A stretch of 64,000 nt of DNA from Corynespora cassiicola (taxonomy: Eukaryota; Ascomycota; Dothideomycetes; Pleosporales; Corynesporascaceae), in NCBI GenBank assembly GCA_022059125.1, contig JAEUWY010000005.1:2418001-2482000 (forward strand), read 5' to 3'. The position numbers and the translations under genes are program-made. Below, piece after piece: positions 33,054 to 45,842 of the stretch (position 1 is its first letter; every line of letters starts with the position of its first letter). The notes under the pieces were generated by a model. It searched no databases. It saw nothing but the letters and a program-made list of their open reading frames with translations, and was not told the DNA's origin.

Positions 33054-34866
33054 GATTGCAAGTGTTTTGTTCTTCTGAGTCGAGGTTCGAAAAAAAAACC
33101 CCAAATAGAAAGCAAAAAAAGATCTAAGCTCGTCTAAGCTTTTAGACCCTGAAGTCTAAAAAAGAGGATCGGATCGGATCGGAGGTGTTCGAGCAAGGGA
33201 AGCAAGCAAGCAAGCACCTTGGGAGCTGAAAATCAACTTCAGGTCGCAAGGGAAAGGCGTGCGAGAGAATCTGGGGATTCAAGAGAGACGGGGAAGGGAG
33301 AAAAGCAGGCAGGGCAAGCTTGCTATCAAGTAATAATGCCGCCGGCGTGCGTGGCTCCCTTTATAAAACGGCACCGACGCAGCGCGTTCGTGCCCCCTCC
33401 ACATAGGTAGCATCTTAGCCATCCCACACCACCCCGACGCGCCCAAGCTCCCCAGCAAGCCCCCCTCCCTCTGCCCTCAGCCACTGGCACGCCCGGAGCA
33501 CGTCACCGCGGTTTGCCCGACATGTAACGGCGCCCCCTTGTTCCCTGCCCGCCGTCCAATGGCACAGCCCAAAGGCACGAGAGAGCCAGGGTGCGCGGGC
33601 CGAGCAGCGCAAAAGCCTCGATTCGCGAGACTTTTTTTTCTTTTCTTCGTTTTGCTCTTTTCTGGCAGCGTGCAACAACGGCTCACTCACCGCTGCTCTG
33701 TGCGCCGTCTGAGCTGGGCTGGGTCGCGTCGGGTTGGGTTGGGTTGGCCGGCGGTGCGGTGCGGTGCGGCGCGGTACGCCCCCCGGGCCTATCTGGCTGG
33801 CTCCATGGCTGCATGCATGCATGCGCTCCAACGGTTCGGGGGCTGCCAACTTGCGGTGTCTTGTCTGAGCTGCCTTTTGACATGTACCGGCATGCATGCA
33901 GATCTCTCTGCTGGCCTGCCAGGCGGGCGGGCAGGCGGGCGTTTTCTCAGGTCTCGCATGGTCGCCGGTCTGGGGGTGGCACGGCAGCACAGCTGAGCCC
34001 AGGGCTGGCAAGGTTTCGATCCTCGAGCTCCAGGCCCTGGCTGCTCCGGCTGCCCTGCTGCATCGTCCATCAGCCTCACTGCCCGACCTAGCCTGAATGA
34101 TGCTGCCCCGTCGCCAATCCAGTCAGCAGCAACCAGAGCTGGCCAGCTTATGGCGAGCAATCCCGCAAACTCAAAACAATTCACTCAATACATCACTGCG
34201 CAGCTGCTGCTCAGTGTGCATCATCCTCAGGGGGACCGTCCGGGTCGCCTGTTTTCCCCGTCGCCCATCTCCTGCCTCTGCATCATCATCATCATCCGCA
34301 ACTCGTTCCAGCTTCAGCCCACCGCCGCCCTTCATTCCGGTCCGCGGGCCTCAAGCCACGAGCAGCGTCGAAATAGCAATGAGAAAAACTGCCATGTTGG
34401 GCATCTGCCCGCTAGCTCAGGAGGCCGTGACGAGGGGGGATAATGCCTCATCGTCGCAGCCACACGTGTTGCGTGTTTTCCCCGTTCAGTCCCGACCCGA
34501 CCACCGTTTATCGCCGCCGCCGAACATTTGCGATTGCGGCCAGCGAATGTGAAGTCGCAAAGTCACCTAGCACCGCGCGGGCACTGTCCAGTCCCTCGTA
34601 ACATGACACCAGCCCTTCCCAAACGCCCATTGTTTTCGGCTTCGTGAACGGTGGCCGGCTCGTCTGCGAAGCGGCGTAGCAGTCGCCTTGTTGCTCCCGA
34701 GTCCCGCGCCTATCAACCATCATCATCCTTCAGCCATCCATTCAGGTGCACGTCCTCAAGGTACAAGGCTTGTGTACATTTCTATTTACAGACCAGACGC
34801 GCGCGACCGCCTGGCCCCCTATCCTACATGCAAAAAACAAATGAAAGTGCAGTGCCACTCCAAAAA
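33054..34866. other. Upstream region of the aminotransferase with simple repeats
   Basis: 1.8 kb with no supportable gene despite many GC-driven open frames. It holds several short simple repeats: GGATC repeats (33168-33182), GAAGCAAGCAAGCAAGC (33198-33216), a GGGTTGGGTTGGGTTGG run followed by GCGGTGCGGTGCGGTGCGGC (about 33731-33770), and TGCATGCATGC (33812-33822). The VPH1 3' end lies at its far side. Confidence 0.5.
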
Positions 34867-37682
34867 CTACTCCACCGGATCCTCCTCCAACAAGATTTTG
34901 AAGCTGAACGGCTCGAACGGCACTCCGTCTCCCATGAAATGCTTGCTCATGGCCTCGACCCAGTGCAGACGCAGCGAGTGCAACATGGCACTGGTGCCTT
35001 CCATCACACACAGCACAGCCACCGTGAGCGCAAACCACGCATAGAAGGTGACGACCATCATGATGGACCCAGCAATGCCAGTGACGGCAAACGCATTCTT
35101 CATCGTCATGTCCCAAAGCACAATCGAGAGGCGTTGATGTGCCAGCGACAGAGCCCACAGACGCAGGTACGAGGCAGTGTGAGATACACAGTTGAGACAG
35201 AATTCTGCGCTTCCAGTTAGACGTGCAACAATGATCCAGAAAACCAATGTACTTACCAATCGTGTGGATGACCTGGTGGATCATGACCTCGCCAAACTCA
35301 AACTCCTCGTGTTCCTCGCCATGAATGTCTTGCGTGATCATGGCAATGCCATCCTCGTCGTCACCGAAGCTGTCGCGTCCGCCGTTCAGAGTCCGGCCTT
35401 CTTCGTCATCGTCGTCGTCAAGAGCGCTGACACGAGTGCTCTCCCCGATGCCGCGGTAGCCCAAAGCGCGAGCCTTGTTGTGCTCCCACCTGAGGTAGAA
35501 GGGCTTCAGGAACAGGAGAACGGGCACGCAGGCGACGGCCATGAGCAGGAGGATCACCTGGATCGTCGCCTGACCGGCGTAGAGCGGTTCCTCGGGGTTC
35601 TCGAGCGTACCGGGCTGGAGGAACATGTAGATCAACATGTTCAAAAGACTGGGAGGGTTCTGTCCGCGCGCAGCCCAGTCGACACACCACTTGTAAACAA
35701 TGGTGAAGGACAGGTATCCGAAGATGGACTGGAAGAAGATCATTCCGGGAACAAAGTTGCCCCAGATGTCGATGGGCGTCTTGAAGTAGCGTGCGTTGAC
35801 CAAGGACCAGATCAACGAAAAGGTCATGTGGCACCAACCGAGCAGAATACTGAGCTTCATCTTGTAGCTGTTGGAGAAGAGAAGATCGTTGTCCGTCTCG
35901 TGCCACCTCCAGTCGAGACCGAAGGGGTACGTGTAGCCCTCGACACGGTGGGACGTGGGGCCGAGGCCACCCTTGGAATTATCATCCCACTCCCACATGG
36001 ACTTGAAAAAGGGAAGTTCCTTGGAAAAGGCATCGCAGTAGAGCAGACCAGTGTACATGGAGAAGATGCCCATCATGAAGACAATGTAACGACCGTAGAA
36101 AATCATGCTGAAGAGCTCGTCAAGCTTGCTGCGCAAGAGCTTGTTCTCGTAGTAAATCATAGCCACGGCGGCCGTAGTCAGGATCACACCGTGACCAAAA
36201 TCACCGAACATGACCGCAAACATGAAGGGGAAGGTGACGATCGCGGGAAGAGCAGGATTGACCTCGCGGTACTTGATCGTGCCATATGCGTCGATGATCG
36301 TCTGGAAGCCGAGGGTGAAGCGGTTGGTCTTGAAATACGTGGGCGGAGTCTTGGTTGTCTTGATTTGGTTGACGATGGTAGGGACAGAAAGACCTGCGCG
36401 GTCATTAACATCCTGCAGAGTCGATTTGATCAAGCCAAGCGAGTTCGTCGGCGCCCAGGCTTCGGCAATGAGTGTCTTGCGCTGGTGGTCGTAGGAGAAC
36501 TTGTTCAGTGTCTGATACGTTGCCTTTTCCTTCTTGATGATGACCATCCAAGCGGCTAGACTGCGGCTGATTGCGGTCAACTCAGCGTCCAAGGTGGACT
36601 TGGTGTTGCTGAGCACGCTGGAGAGATCGCTCAGACGGGTGTTGACCTCGCGGATCTGGTCGCGACGTAGCTCGCTGTTTTCATCCACGCTGTAAAGATC
36701 GGCACCGAGAGATTCGGAAATCTTCCTGATCTTTGCAATGATCTCCTTGCCGTGGGCGAAGATGATGAAGACGTTCTTGTTGATCTCCTCGTTGTTCTCG
36801 GGGTTGACAATGGGTTCGGGGATCTCAGACTGGTTCATGTACAGGTTGCCGCGAAGCGTCCTCCATAGAATCCTTTCGAAGGCAGAAATGCGCTCGCGAG
36901 GAATAACACCTGCGACGAAACCGATGTTCATGACGGAGAAGGAACGTTCTGCGCCAGTGGCCTCGCCTTGGCCATGCTGTTCCACGTCTTGGAGGAGCGG
37001 GGCGTCGTCGTCGTCGACCGATTGGCGGATTTCCTCGGTTTGTCCGCGAGCCTGTCAATGCATTAGACGATTCGTGTTGGTAGAGTAGACACCATCATAC
37101 CCTATCGAAGAAGCCACCAGCCTCTCTCAAAACCCAGCGCCACTCGGTGAGCTCAACCTCGCGCTTCTTCAATGTCTCGTAGCTCTCGTTGAGGGAAGAA
37201 ATCCTGTTCTCCAAACTCTGGCTCTTGTCGGCGAGCTCGTCGATCTCGGACGCGGAAGGCGACGTGAAGGGGTTGTTGAAGTCATAGATGGAGCGCATCG
37301 GGATGCTCGCCTTGTCCATCTGCGAGTGGAAGTATCCTTATCGCCGGTCAGCAATTTCCTTCCAGCCATTTCCAGATCCTACATACTGAGCTGTCTTTCC
37401 ACGTTGTCAAGTCGGCGGATCTCCTGGGTGAAGGTTCGTTGGAAGGCGGACGTCTCCGAGTTGAGCTAGAATCACAACCAGTTAGTCGTCACATCATCAG
37501 ATTTCATCAACAGAGCTTGTTCACAGCTCTTCCCAGGCGTATATGCCACATACATCTCTGAAATCCATGGTACCGAGCTCTCCTAGGGCAGAAACGACTT
37601 CGCGACCGATCTCGTTGGCAATGTAAAGCTGCGTCAAGGACATGTCCGCCGAGCGGAACATAGTGTCCTTGGGGGGTGCCAT
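34867..37682 (-). CDS. VPH1: V-type proton ATPase subunit a
   Basis: Five exons (37682-37554, 37465-37387, 37336-37101, 37051-35257, 35204-34867), introns 88, 50, 49, 52 nt; 858 residues, normal for the fungal family. The N-terminal cytosolic half starts [20 protein letters not shown] and contains [19 protein letters not shown] and [19 protein letters not shown]. The membrane half begins near [20 protein letters not shown], has eight hydrophobic segments and contains the essential arginine Arg761 in [17 protein letters not shown], the counterpart of yeast Vph1 Arg735 that faces the proteolipid ring. An acidic insert ([14 protein letters not shown]) precedes the last exon. It pumps protons into vacuole or Golgi; Vph1 and Stv1 cannot be separated by eye, but most filamentous ascomycetes have a single gene. 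The second intron uses an AAG acceptor. Confidence 0.96.
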
Positions 37683-38476
37683 CGTGGCAGCTCTGGAGAC
37701 AAGCGGTGCGGGCAACGCGACTTGTCTGGAGGGGTGATGGGGGTCGGTCGGGGATGCGAGTTGATGAACAGCTGCCTCTGGCAGGTTGGCGATGATGCGG
37801 CAAGGTGACAGGTGCCAAGTCCGCTAAACTTGGAACAGCCACATCACGTGCAGCCAGCCTCACAGTGAGCCTCTTGGCAATACGGCAAGCAACACCGGAT
37901 TTGGCCCGGTCTTGGTCATTTTCCATTGTTAAGTCTAACGAAAACTCATCATTAGGTTTTCAAAATTTAGTTTTCATCCGCGAATCTATTTGATCAAGTT
38001 ATCCTAAACTTGTCCAGAGAAACAAGCACACCTCAGCTTTACTCCACACTAAGTTGAATGACAGTAGTACCATTGGATGGATAACAATGATAGATTGGAA
38101 AATTGTGTTGAATGTAAGCAATAAAGGGGAACGTCAAGGTTATTAGAAAGGAGAGCGGCGCACTCCTATCCTCAACTCGCTGCTCGCCCATATATAGACT
38201 GTCTGTATGCTTGTAGCTAGACGCTTGGCTTATAATAGCCACCATCAGGCTCTACTAAGATACTATGACAAATAATAAAACTGACTATCTTGAATGAATA
38301 ACATTTAGGATTAGTTGTAGGATCAAGCACGCCCGCTTTGAACATCGACTTGATGAGTTTAGAGAAACTAGGTACCCTAACATGAAAGGTTTCGCTTTAC
38401 ATGTTCGACCCAGATTTTATATATCTGTCTGCGACATGGGAAGGCGATGCTTTATATATAGTTCACCAAAAAAAGC
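37683..38476. other. Intergenic upstream of VPH1
   Basis: About 800 bp between the VPH1 start and the end of the MER3 gene. A TCACGTGC site (CACGTG E-box core) lies near 37845. The part from 37.9 kb on is AT-rich. No gene seen. Confidence 0.45.
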
Positions 38477-41400
38477 TCATTCAATACGGTCGACGAGCTC
38501 GATGATGTCGCCAAACTCCTTAAAGAGCCATGGTTCCAATCCCTGATAAGCCTCTGGCATCTCTAATTCGGTTTTGCTTGCTCTTTCTTTCCGAAACTCA
38601 TGCAGAGCCTCATTTCCATCCAGTTTCTTGATCCTCGGGTTTTGTGGCTTTTCTGCGCCAGGTATAGCAAGGTCGAGAAGCCCGAAACTGTCTTTGGACT
38701 GAGGACTGCTAGTATCATTCACAAATAGGGATCGGTCTTTTTCTGGCTTGCAGAAAGAGACATTTTCAGTTGAGAGGGTATGTAGCGCTTCGCTGTCTGC
38801 TGTTCCTTTCTTATCTTTGAAAATCATATTGGTCTGAACAACACCCTCAGTCGGGCTATCGTGCTTTTCATCGGTACTGGGGGCAGCTTCAAAAGCCTGC
38901 AAGTCATCATCAAAGAGGTCGACCTGGCTATTTCGGAGTTCTTGTGAGTCGGCAATCCCAATCATAGCGTCATTCAAAGTTGAGTCATCATCGCCAAACG
39001 AATCCGAGAATTGAGGAACCGTTGAAAAGGCATCTATATGATCAGTGAAACAGTCGACGTCGATTCGACTTTTTGTTTTTGATGCCTTGCTGGAAACTAC
39101 ATTGGCATGCGTTGACTCGGAGCTTTCTAGATGAACATCTTCGTCGTCGCCAGGGTCGTTTCCATGAAGGTTGAGAGAACAATCCTCCTCCAAGAAAGAC
39201 AGACTGTATTTCCCTCCTTGTCCATAGTGATAACCCGGCTTTGTGTTCATTATTGAAGATACGGAACTGGGTAGATTTTTTTGTTGTACCTTTTGGTGAA
39301 GTCTATTCAGCTCGTCGTAATCCTTTCGTTGTGATCCATTCAGCTTCCTCATCTTATCCACGTGAGTAAGGTCTAGCTCTTCTATTGGACCTGAGCTCCT
39401 GCGCTTCGCCGATAATTTGAGTTTGCTCTGAGTTTTTCCGCTCGTATTCTTACTCTTGGAATCTGTCCATGGTGCCGTTTCATCTGTAGATACTCGTTTC
39501 GCTGCTGGCTTCTTATGAGGCTTTTCCACTCCATCCCGGCAACAAAAATGCTTGCAAGTCGTCTTGTCTCCACATTTATGTTTGCATTCCCATTTTCCAT
39601 TTTCCAATCTTCTAGGCTCCTCAGGCAGCTGCTGGCTCTCGACTGTACCGGATTTGATGTCAGCCTCGCTCGCCCTACCAGAGTTCCTTGTTGTATTCTG
39701 GCGCGTGAGACTGTCGAGAGGATCGGGGTAATTTTCAATAAGATCGAATTGAGGATCATAAGAGTTTGCTCGCATAAAATCCTCGTCATCCAAGCCGTCG
39801 TCTCCAAACTCGTCACCAGCCATCATGGTTCTCTTCCCGTTATCAGAATCCGAGGATCGACGAATGCTTGTGTTTGACAATGGCCGATGAACCTGTTGAC
39901 ATATCGAATTTGAACCATCAATTGTGGGAATTGGGAACATTGATTGATGAATCATTGGCTTCACAGTTGCGCCCCGCATAGTACCAGCTATTAGAACTCA
40001 GAATTGTGCATATTCAACTTTGTCAAAGATCACCTACCAATTTGATCGCACATAACGTAAGAGTTGATATGTTGGTTTGGCCTTTTGATCGTAGCAGGAA
40101 AACACAAAATTTGGCCTTGACCCAATTTGTCGCCGCTGTAGCCTGTAAGCTGAATTTTCGAATTGATATCATCATACTGACCTGATTCTAGCGAAGTGAA
40201 TGATTCTCCCGTCCGAGCACTCAACAAGTAAGCAAACATATACAAGCTTTTTAGAGAAAGTCCTGGGCGGCCTCTCATTTAGAAGTCCAATGTCTGCCTT
40301 GACTTGAATTTTGACACCGTCTCTAGTTTTGGTAGCCTGTGCCGTGTCAGTGTTTCTGTTTGTTTCAGGCAGCTTTGTATGGCATACAGAGCTTGACTGT
40401 ACTTGTAGTGAAATGCGGAGCTTAGGGAAGCTTTGGAGAGTATTGAGTATCTTCATGCCGAATGGAGGGTTTCTTGCAAGAGCACTCTCGATCTTGTGTG
40501 CTTCCGAGCATTCCAACTCTTCGATACTCCGAATATTGGCAGCCACCAACCTTCTTACACCCATCACCCCAATACCCTCGATCTGTTTCATAATCAATGG
40601 ACTATCATCCCAAACGCCAGCGCCGAGACTGCGGCCTAGCATTAGAGCGTGACTAGTGCTAATAGAGTCGCCTCGTTTGATCTGACAGTCGGCAACACAA
40701 CGTATCAGCCGATGAATATGTTTGAAAACCAAAGCCAGGTCTGTCTTGAACTGTGTGAGTTGGCTCTGGCCGTCGGCAGCGGATGTTAAATCAGCACCCC
40801 CAAGAGTGGCTTGTATGATGAGGGTCACTTTGTGAGATGAAAGAGCAATGTTGACTTGAATGGGGAATCGAATTGAAGATGAACGATTGAGACTCTTGTA
40901 GAACGTTTTTTCGCCCATTCGCAAACGAATAGACTCGAATTCCGATGCCTGTGCGATAGCAGAAAGCTAGACACCCACGATTAATTTGCATGAATCTTTT
41001 GACATGCCGTAGTGACTTACAATTTCTGAAATGGAAGCTTTTGGCTTCAGCCCCATGAATAAACGCATCGTCTCAAACTGAATATAGTATCGCGCCATGG
41101 CATGTCCAAATTCAGTACAGCGAAGATTCTCATTCTGGCCAACCAATCCGTTATTCTGTAGGAGCTCAATGTCTCTAGAACATATGTCTTCTATCTGATC
41201 ATCGACGCTCTGATCACTTGTTGTACACTCGAGCTTGTAGTAGCCAGGATTCTGTTTGAGTCGGACGTATAAAAAGGTGCCCATCAGCCATCTCCTAGCG
41301 GAAGTGCGGTCGAAGATGGTTCCAAGACCGATTTCAGCGTTCATGTGGTTGATGAGATTAAGATGAAGTTTACTTTCTAAGTGTTCCTGACCGGAAACCA

Positions 41401-43496
41401 TCTTCTCGTATCGGTGAACTTTGGTCTGGCGGGTCATGATGACAGCCACCGCCGTATTATCAAATTGAGGTCTTCCTGCGCGGCCAATCATCTGCATTGT
41501 CTCGAGGTCGGGGTATTCCTGAGTTGTACCATTGCTAGTATAGCAGACAGTATTTTTCACAATGACTAGGTGGCAGGGTAAGTTGACACCGACTGCCAAT
41601 GTTGAAGTGCAGCATATGATACTTGTATCGCCATGGAGAAACGCTTGTTCGATCGCCATCCTGTCATTGTTTTCTAAGCCAGCATGATGGAAAGCGACGC
41701 CAGAAATGACAACTTTGCGCAAGCTGTCATCTCGAATTTGGAGCAAATTTGAAGGCGCATTCCACAGTCGATCACTGGATTTCTGCGATTGCCACCATTC
41801 TGCGAGGAAATGCGCCGTCGTAGCCGCAGAAGCACGAGTGAAACAGAATATCATTATGGGCTTTCGTTCGGAGTGCTTCGCAATAATGTCTTTGAGATGA
41901 GTGTTCAGGAAGGTATCAAACACAAAGTCGTTGGGGTTGCCACTGTAACCGTAGACCTGTTTCTTCAACTTGACTGGCCTGAACTCTTCTTCGAATTTTT
42001 CACTGATTGCAGGTTCGTAAGGCTCCGTCGAGCTCTTACCCAACCACGCGGCAACGTCGTGGAAATTGGGCACAGTTGCCGATAGTGCGACAAAACGTAC
42101 ACTAGTGCCGATGGACTTCATCCGCGAGACGATTGCTTCGAGTGTAGCGCCGCGATCTTCCTTCAAAATGTGAACCTCGTCAATGAGAAACAATTTTATC
42201 AACCTCATAAGCCTTTCATGATCTTTCCACTTCCTCGTAAGGCTATCCCATTTTTCTGGCGTAGTGATGATAAGGTTGGCACTCTGGATATTGGCTAGCT
42301 CCATTGTCTCTGTGTCGCCCGTGAGTTCAATACACTTTAGACCAAGAGGGCCAAATTTGGCTGCCCAATCCCGTTGGCGTTCTGAGCATAGAGCCTTGAT
42401 TGGAGCTTGGTATACGATCTTGTACTGATCAGTCGCGTTTGTGGATATGGCCCGGCAAATGGCGAGCTCTAGGACCACAGTTTTCCCGCTCCCTGTAGGT
42501 GAAGCAAGTACAAAGTTGTCATCCGACTTGAACATGTTGTTGAAGCATTTTGATTGCACTGCATTGAATGTGGGATATGGAAAGACTGTACGAAGACGAT
42601 CAGGTAATGCTGTAATCGGTACTAGCTGGATTCCCTGAACGATCGGACGAGTATATGAAGTTTTTTCTGGGGCCTGAGGATGGCATGTTGTAGCTTCTTC
42701 CCAGGCTTTGCTTTGTGTTGAAAAAACAGATGTAACGTTTCGGTGCATGCTTTGAAAGCCTATTTGACTTTGCAATCCCTGGGAGTTGCTACTATATAGC
42801 TGGAATGGAATATCCATGTGATCGAATGATCGATTGTTCGCTTCAATCGGGCCACTTGGTCGACGCTCAGGCCCGATAGGAGTTTTCATTCGCTGGGCAT
42901 TATGTTCCACTCGTCTCAATCCGGCTTTGAAGGCAGGACTCGAAGAGGTACCGTATTGTACCTCCGAGCTAGACTCGGGCCCTTCCATTCGCTGGTAGGT
43001 AAAGTGGCCGAAATTATCATCTAGGCCCTGAGTTGCATCTCGTCTCATTTCCAGACCATACGGTATCTGAGCATTTTGTATCCTACCGTCCCTCGGTCTA
43101 AGCGACAGCCGAGCATGTCCTTTGGCTGCTTGGCTCTTTCGATCCTCGTAAGGCTGCTGAAGCAGCTCTTCATCTTTAAAAGGTTAGCATGTATATCTAG
43201 AACATGTTTTCTCTTGCTCGGATATTGAGGCATTCCAGAAAATAGATTAGCGACACATGAAGGCAGGCTATTGGACTCAAAGACCTCGAAAGCCGCCCCA
43301 TGGCTACAGATTCAATTGTGGATGCCTTACCAAACTCATCCAGTCCTTCGCCGCCCATGCTCTCGATATCCCATGCCTCGGCTCTTGTCTTCACAGCTCT
43401 ATACCGATTTCTTGGAATGAAATCATCCTTGAGCTTGAAAGGCGGTCTTAGAAGAGCGTATTGAGATTCCCTCCATTCAGGATCTTGGTGAGACAT
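38477..43496 (-). CDS. HFM1: Meiotic crossover helicase Mer3/Hfm1
   Basis: Five exons (43496-43331, 43173-41021, 40966-40182, 40135-40038, 39987-38477), introns 157, 54, 46, 50 nt; 1570 residues. The Ski2-like helicase core shows FPYPTFNAVQSKCF, Walker A SPTGSGKT (about 280-287), DEVH box 387-390, SAT motif, and QMIGRAGRPQFD (617-627); a winged helix and Sec63-type domain follow (GVWDDSPLIMKQIEGIGVMG, DGRIIHFARISGD). The fourth exon depends on the second of two CAG acceptors, which gives ARISGDKLGQGQ. The C-terminal third is disordered but contains a Cys/His zinc motif CKHKCGDKTTCKHFCC (1202-1217) found in fungal HFM1. Mer3/Hfm1 unwinds DNA during meiosis and stabilises joint molecules for class I crossovers. 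An intact copy suggests sexual competence. Confidence 0.94.
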
Positions 43497-44633
43497 GGTT
43501 CCACACTGGCGTGTGGTCCAGTGTGGTACTCTCTAAAGGTGAGGAGAAGGTAGTGGGGAGAACGAAGGCAGAGCGAAAAGGCATATATGGGTGGTAGGGA
43601 TCAAGAAGGCTATGATTTCAGGCCCATATGATCAGACAGCTACCTAACTAGGTAGGTATCTTGGCAGGCTTCCGACGCGCCAAACCACGGGATAGGAAGT
43701 CACGCGTTCTCGGTGAGCGGGCGAGCCTTCTATTTTCGCAACGCGACGCAATGTGGCCATTTGCCCAACGACGGCAATGTACCTAGGTATGTCGATGAAG
43801 TGTGGTGAAGGTCCAAAACTTCATATATTTTGTAAACCATCGTTGAGCCTGCTTTCACTTGACCCCAAATTTTTTGGAAACTCGTCTGAGCGACTGCCTA
43901 CCGACTATTCGGTTACACTTTCTAGACACGGAAAAGGAAAGAACTTTGAGAGCACAATACTACTTTGACTACGCGCTAATGGCGATTCACAATGATTCAA
44001 ATCTCAGGCACAATTCATCATTCATGATTGGAAGAACTGCGCATTGTGTATGAAGCCAAACCACCTAAGCTTCGAGGGACTTATGTTATTAAATGACCAT
44101 ACATCCTTCATTACGACACTAGTTGTACCGTCATGTTGTTTATGGGTAGTCAGTGTACTATTAGGGAGTCCGCTACTTAAAAGCAGGCGAAAATATTCAC
44201 AACGTGATATCGTTTCCAATCTTCGCGCTACTGGAAAGGTCGGATTTACTTTCGGAAGCCATCTTACCGGCTTCTTATAAACTCGCTGGCGACTGCATAG
44301 ATCTATTTCCCTTGACAACAAAGGTCAAGCATCAGAACAACAACCACACCAGCCGATTCGCACCTCGTAGCTCTTAGTTTGTTTTCATAAAGTCCAAGCT
44401 CTGCTGAAGTTTCTGTGCCAACACCCCACAGCTTTCACTCGAGGCCTTTGACGCGCGAACCTTTCACGTCCAACGCGTCAGTCCCAGCCCCATCCTTCCA
44501 CGTCTTTCGGTTTCTTATAGGCCCCAATCCTTCTTGACTCCTTCTAACAACCAACCACCGCCGGAGGTCAGCTCCGGAAATTGTCACTCGTTACAACTTG
44601 AACTTGCTCGCTATCAAATCCGACTCAACCAAG
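43497..44633. promoter_or_regulatory. Divergent intergenic region HFM1 / unknown gene
   Basis: About 1.14 kb between head-to-head genes. The segment near 43620-43680 contains ACCTAACTAGGTAGGT, an imperfect palindrome. No convincing gene in the open frames at 43753-44321. Confidence 0.4.
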
Positions 44634-45842
44634 ATGTCACCGAAGCGTAAGCAGTCTGCTACCTCTGACTCAGCCCTGAAGCGCGTCAAGATTGGCGCCG
44701 AAGACGCGTCCAAGACACCGAATTCTCGCAAATATCAACTCATTCCCGTGCAACCGCGCGAGAATGCTAGCTTGGGAAATAAGAACGAGAAATTATTGCA
44801 CGTGCTTTGCAAGAACTCCAAAACCAATCGGATACAAGAACAGCACTTCCGTGGAATCATTCATTCTGAAGTCGACTGGGACAGCAAAGAACATATCGAC
44901 AAGATCAACAGCTGGCGCAACCAGCTCTACTCTCGCGCTGGACTCGGTAGGAAGTCGGTCATGCTTTGGCACGAGGACGAGAAAGCCTGGATGGAGCTTT
45001 GGTGGCAGCTCGTTGTGGTTGAGGCCTGCAAGCACGGCTTGATGCTCCCTCGCTGCAACGATATGCACTCCGCGTTTGACGTGTACTTCACGGGAAAGAC
45101 TCTCAAGGACTCCAATGGTGAAAACATGGAGCCTCGTCAGCAGCGTTCCATCAATTCTTTCAACTCCACGTACTCTCGCACTGGGATTGAGCTTCGCTTC
45201 CGTGCCGAGATGATATCACTTGGAAAGCCTGGCGACACCTTCTGCCCGAATATCACGCCAAGCATCCTGCACAAGTTCAAGACCTTGAAGAAGAAGATGA
45301 CCGACAAGGGCCTCAGGACCGATAGGGAGTCCAATTATTCTGACAACCTAGATGACTGGCAGAAATTCATCTCAGGCGTTGCAGCCCTCGCGGATGGTGA
45401 CAATGATGACAGTGGGATTTTTGCAACCACTGACATCTCGTATGATGATATCGATTGCCCCGAGACTGACGAGACTTTCGACAACGAGCTTCTAGCTCTT
45501 GCTGGCGGCTTTGACTCTGAGGATGACACAGACCCTGTCATCAAGCAAGAGGTTGCCTCTTCCACGGGTGAGATTGCCCCGTATATTTTCGATTCCACCA
45601 ACGATGCTCATGCCAACGCATCCTTCGATGATTCAAGTTTCCTTAGTGATGTTTTTGGTGACGGCAGTTTCGCCACTCAACAGGAGTCTCACGATCACAC
45701 AATCACTACTGTAGCCGGCTCATCTCCTTCTGCGGGTAAAGCCATGTCTTTCTCAAGGTCCAAGTCCCCGAACGAATCTTCGGTCCGCAAGGTTCCCATC
45801 GCCACACTTCTGAACTATACCAACTCATCCACACAGACCTAG
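44634..45842 (+). CDS. Uncharacterised fungal protein, probably nuclear
   Basis: Intron-free, 402 residues; ATG 44634 is the first ATG of the frame. I do not recognise a named domain. The N-terminus (MSPKRKQS...ALKRVKIG) has two Lys/Arg clusters resembling a bipartite nuclear localisation signal. Residues about 60-220 look folded, with aromatic-rich stretches (EVDWDSKEHIDKINSWRNQL; AWMELWWQLVVVEACKHGLML; FNSTYSRTGIELRFRAEMI). The C-terminal 180 residues are acidic and Ser/Asp-rich and probably disordered. It is divergent from HFM1, but a functional link is not shown. The coding frame is convincing from codon use and length, not from homology. Confidence 0.72.
   Translation: MSPKRKQSATSDSALKRVKIGAEDASKTPNSRKYQLIPVQPRENASLGNKNEKLLHVLCKNSKTNRIQEQHFRGIIHSEVDWDSKEHIDKINSWRNQLYSRAGLGRKSVMLWHEDEKAWMELWWQLVVVEACKHGLMLPRCNDMHSAFDVYFTGKTLKDSNGENMEPRQQRSINSFNSTYSRTGIELRFRAEMISLGKPGDTFCPNITPSILHKFKTLKKKMTDKGLRTDRESNYSDNLDDWQKFISGVAALADGDNDDSGIFATTDISYDDIDCPETDETFDNELLALAGGFDSEDDTDPVIKQEVASSTGEIAPYIFDSTNDAHANASFDDSSFLSDVFGDGSFATQQESHDHTITTVAGSSPSAGKAMSFSRSKSPNESSVRKVPIATLLNYTNSSTQT

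Noticed and set aside
33415..34741. Several GC-rich overlapping frames upstream of the aminotransferase
   Set aside because: Open on both strands at once because of composition and simple repeats; no motifs or splice joins.
35192..36559. 455-codon plus-strand frame opposite VPH1
   Set aside because: Shadow of VPH1 exon 4; no domain, no splice logic.
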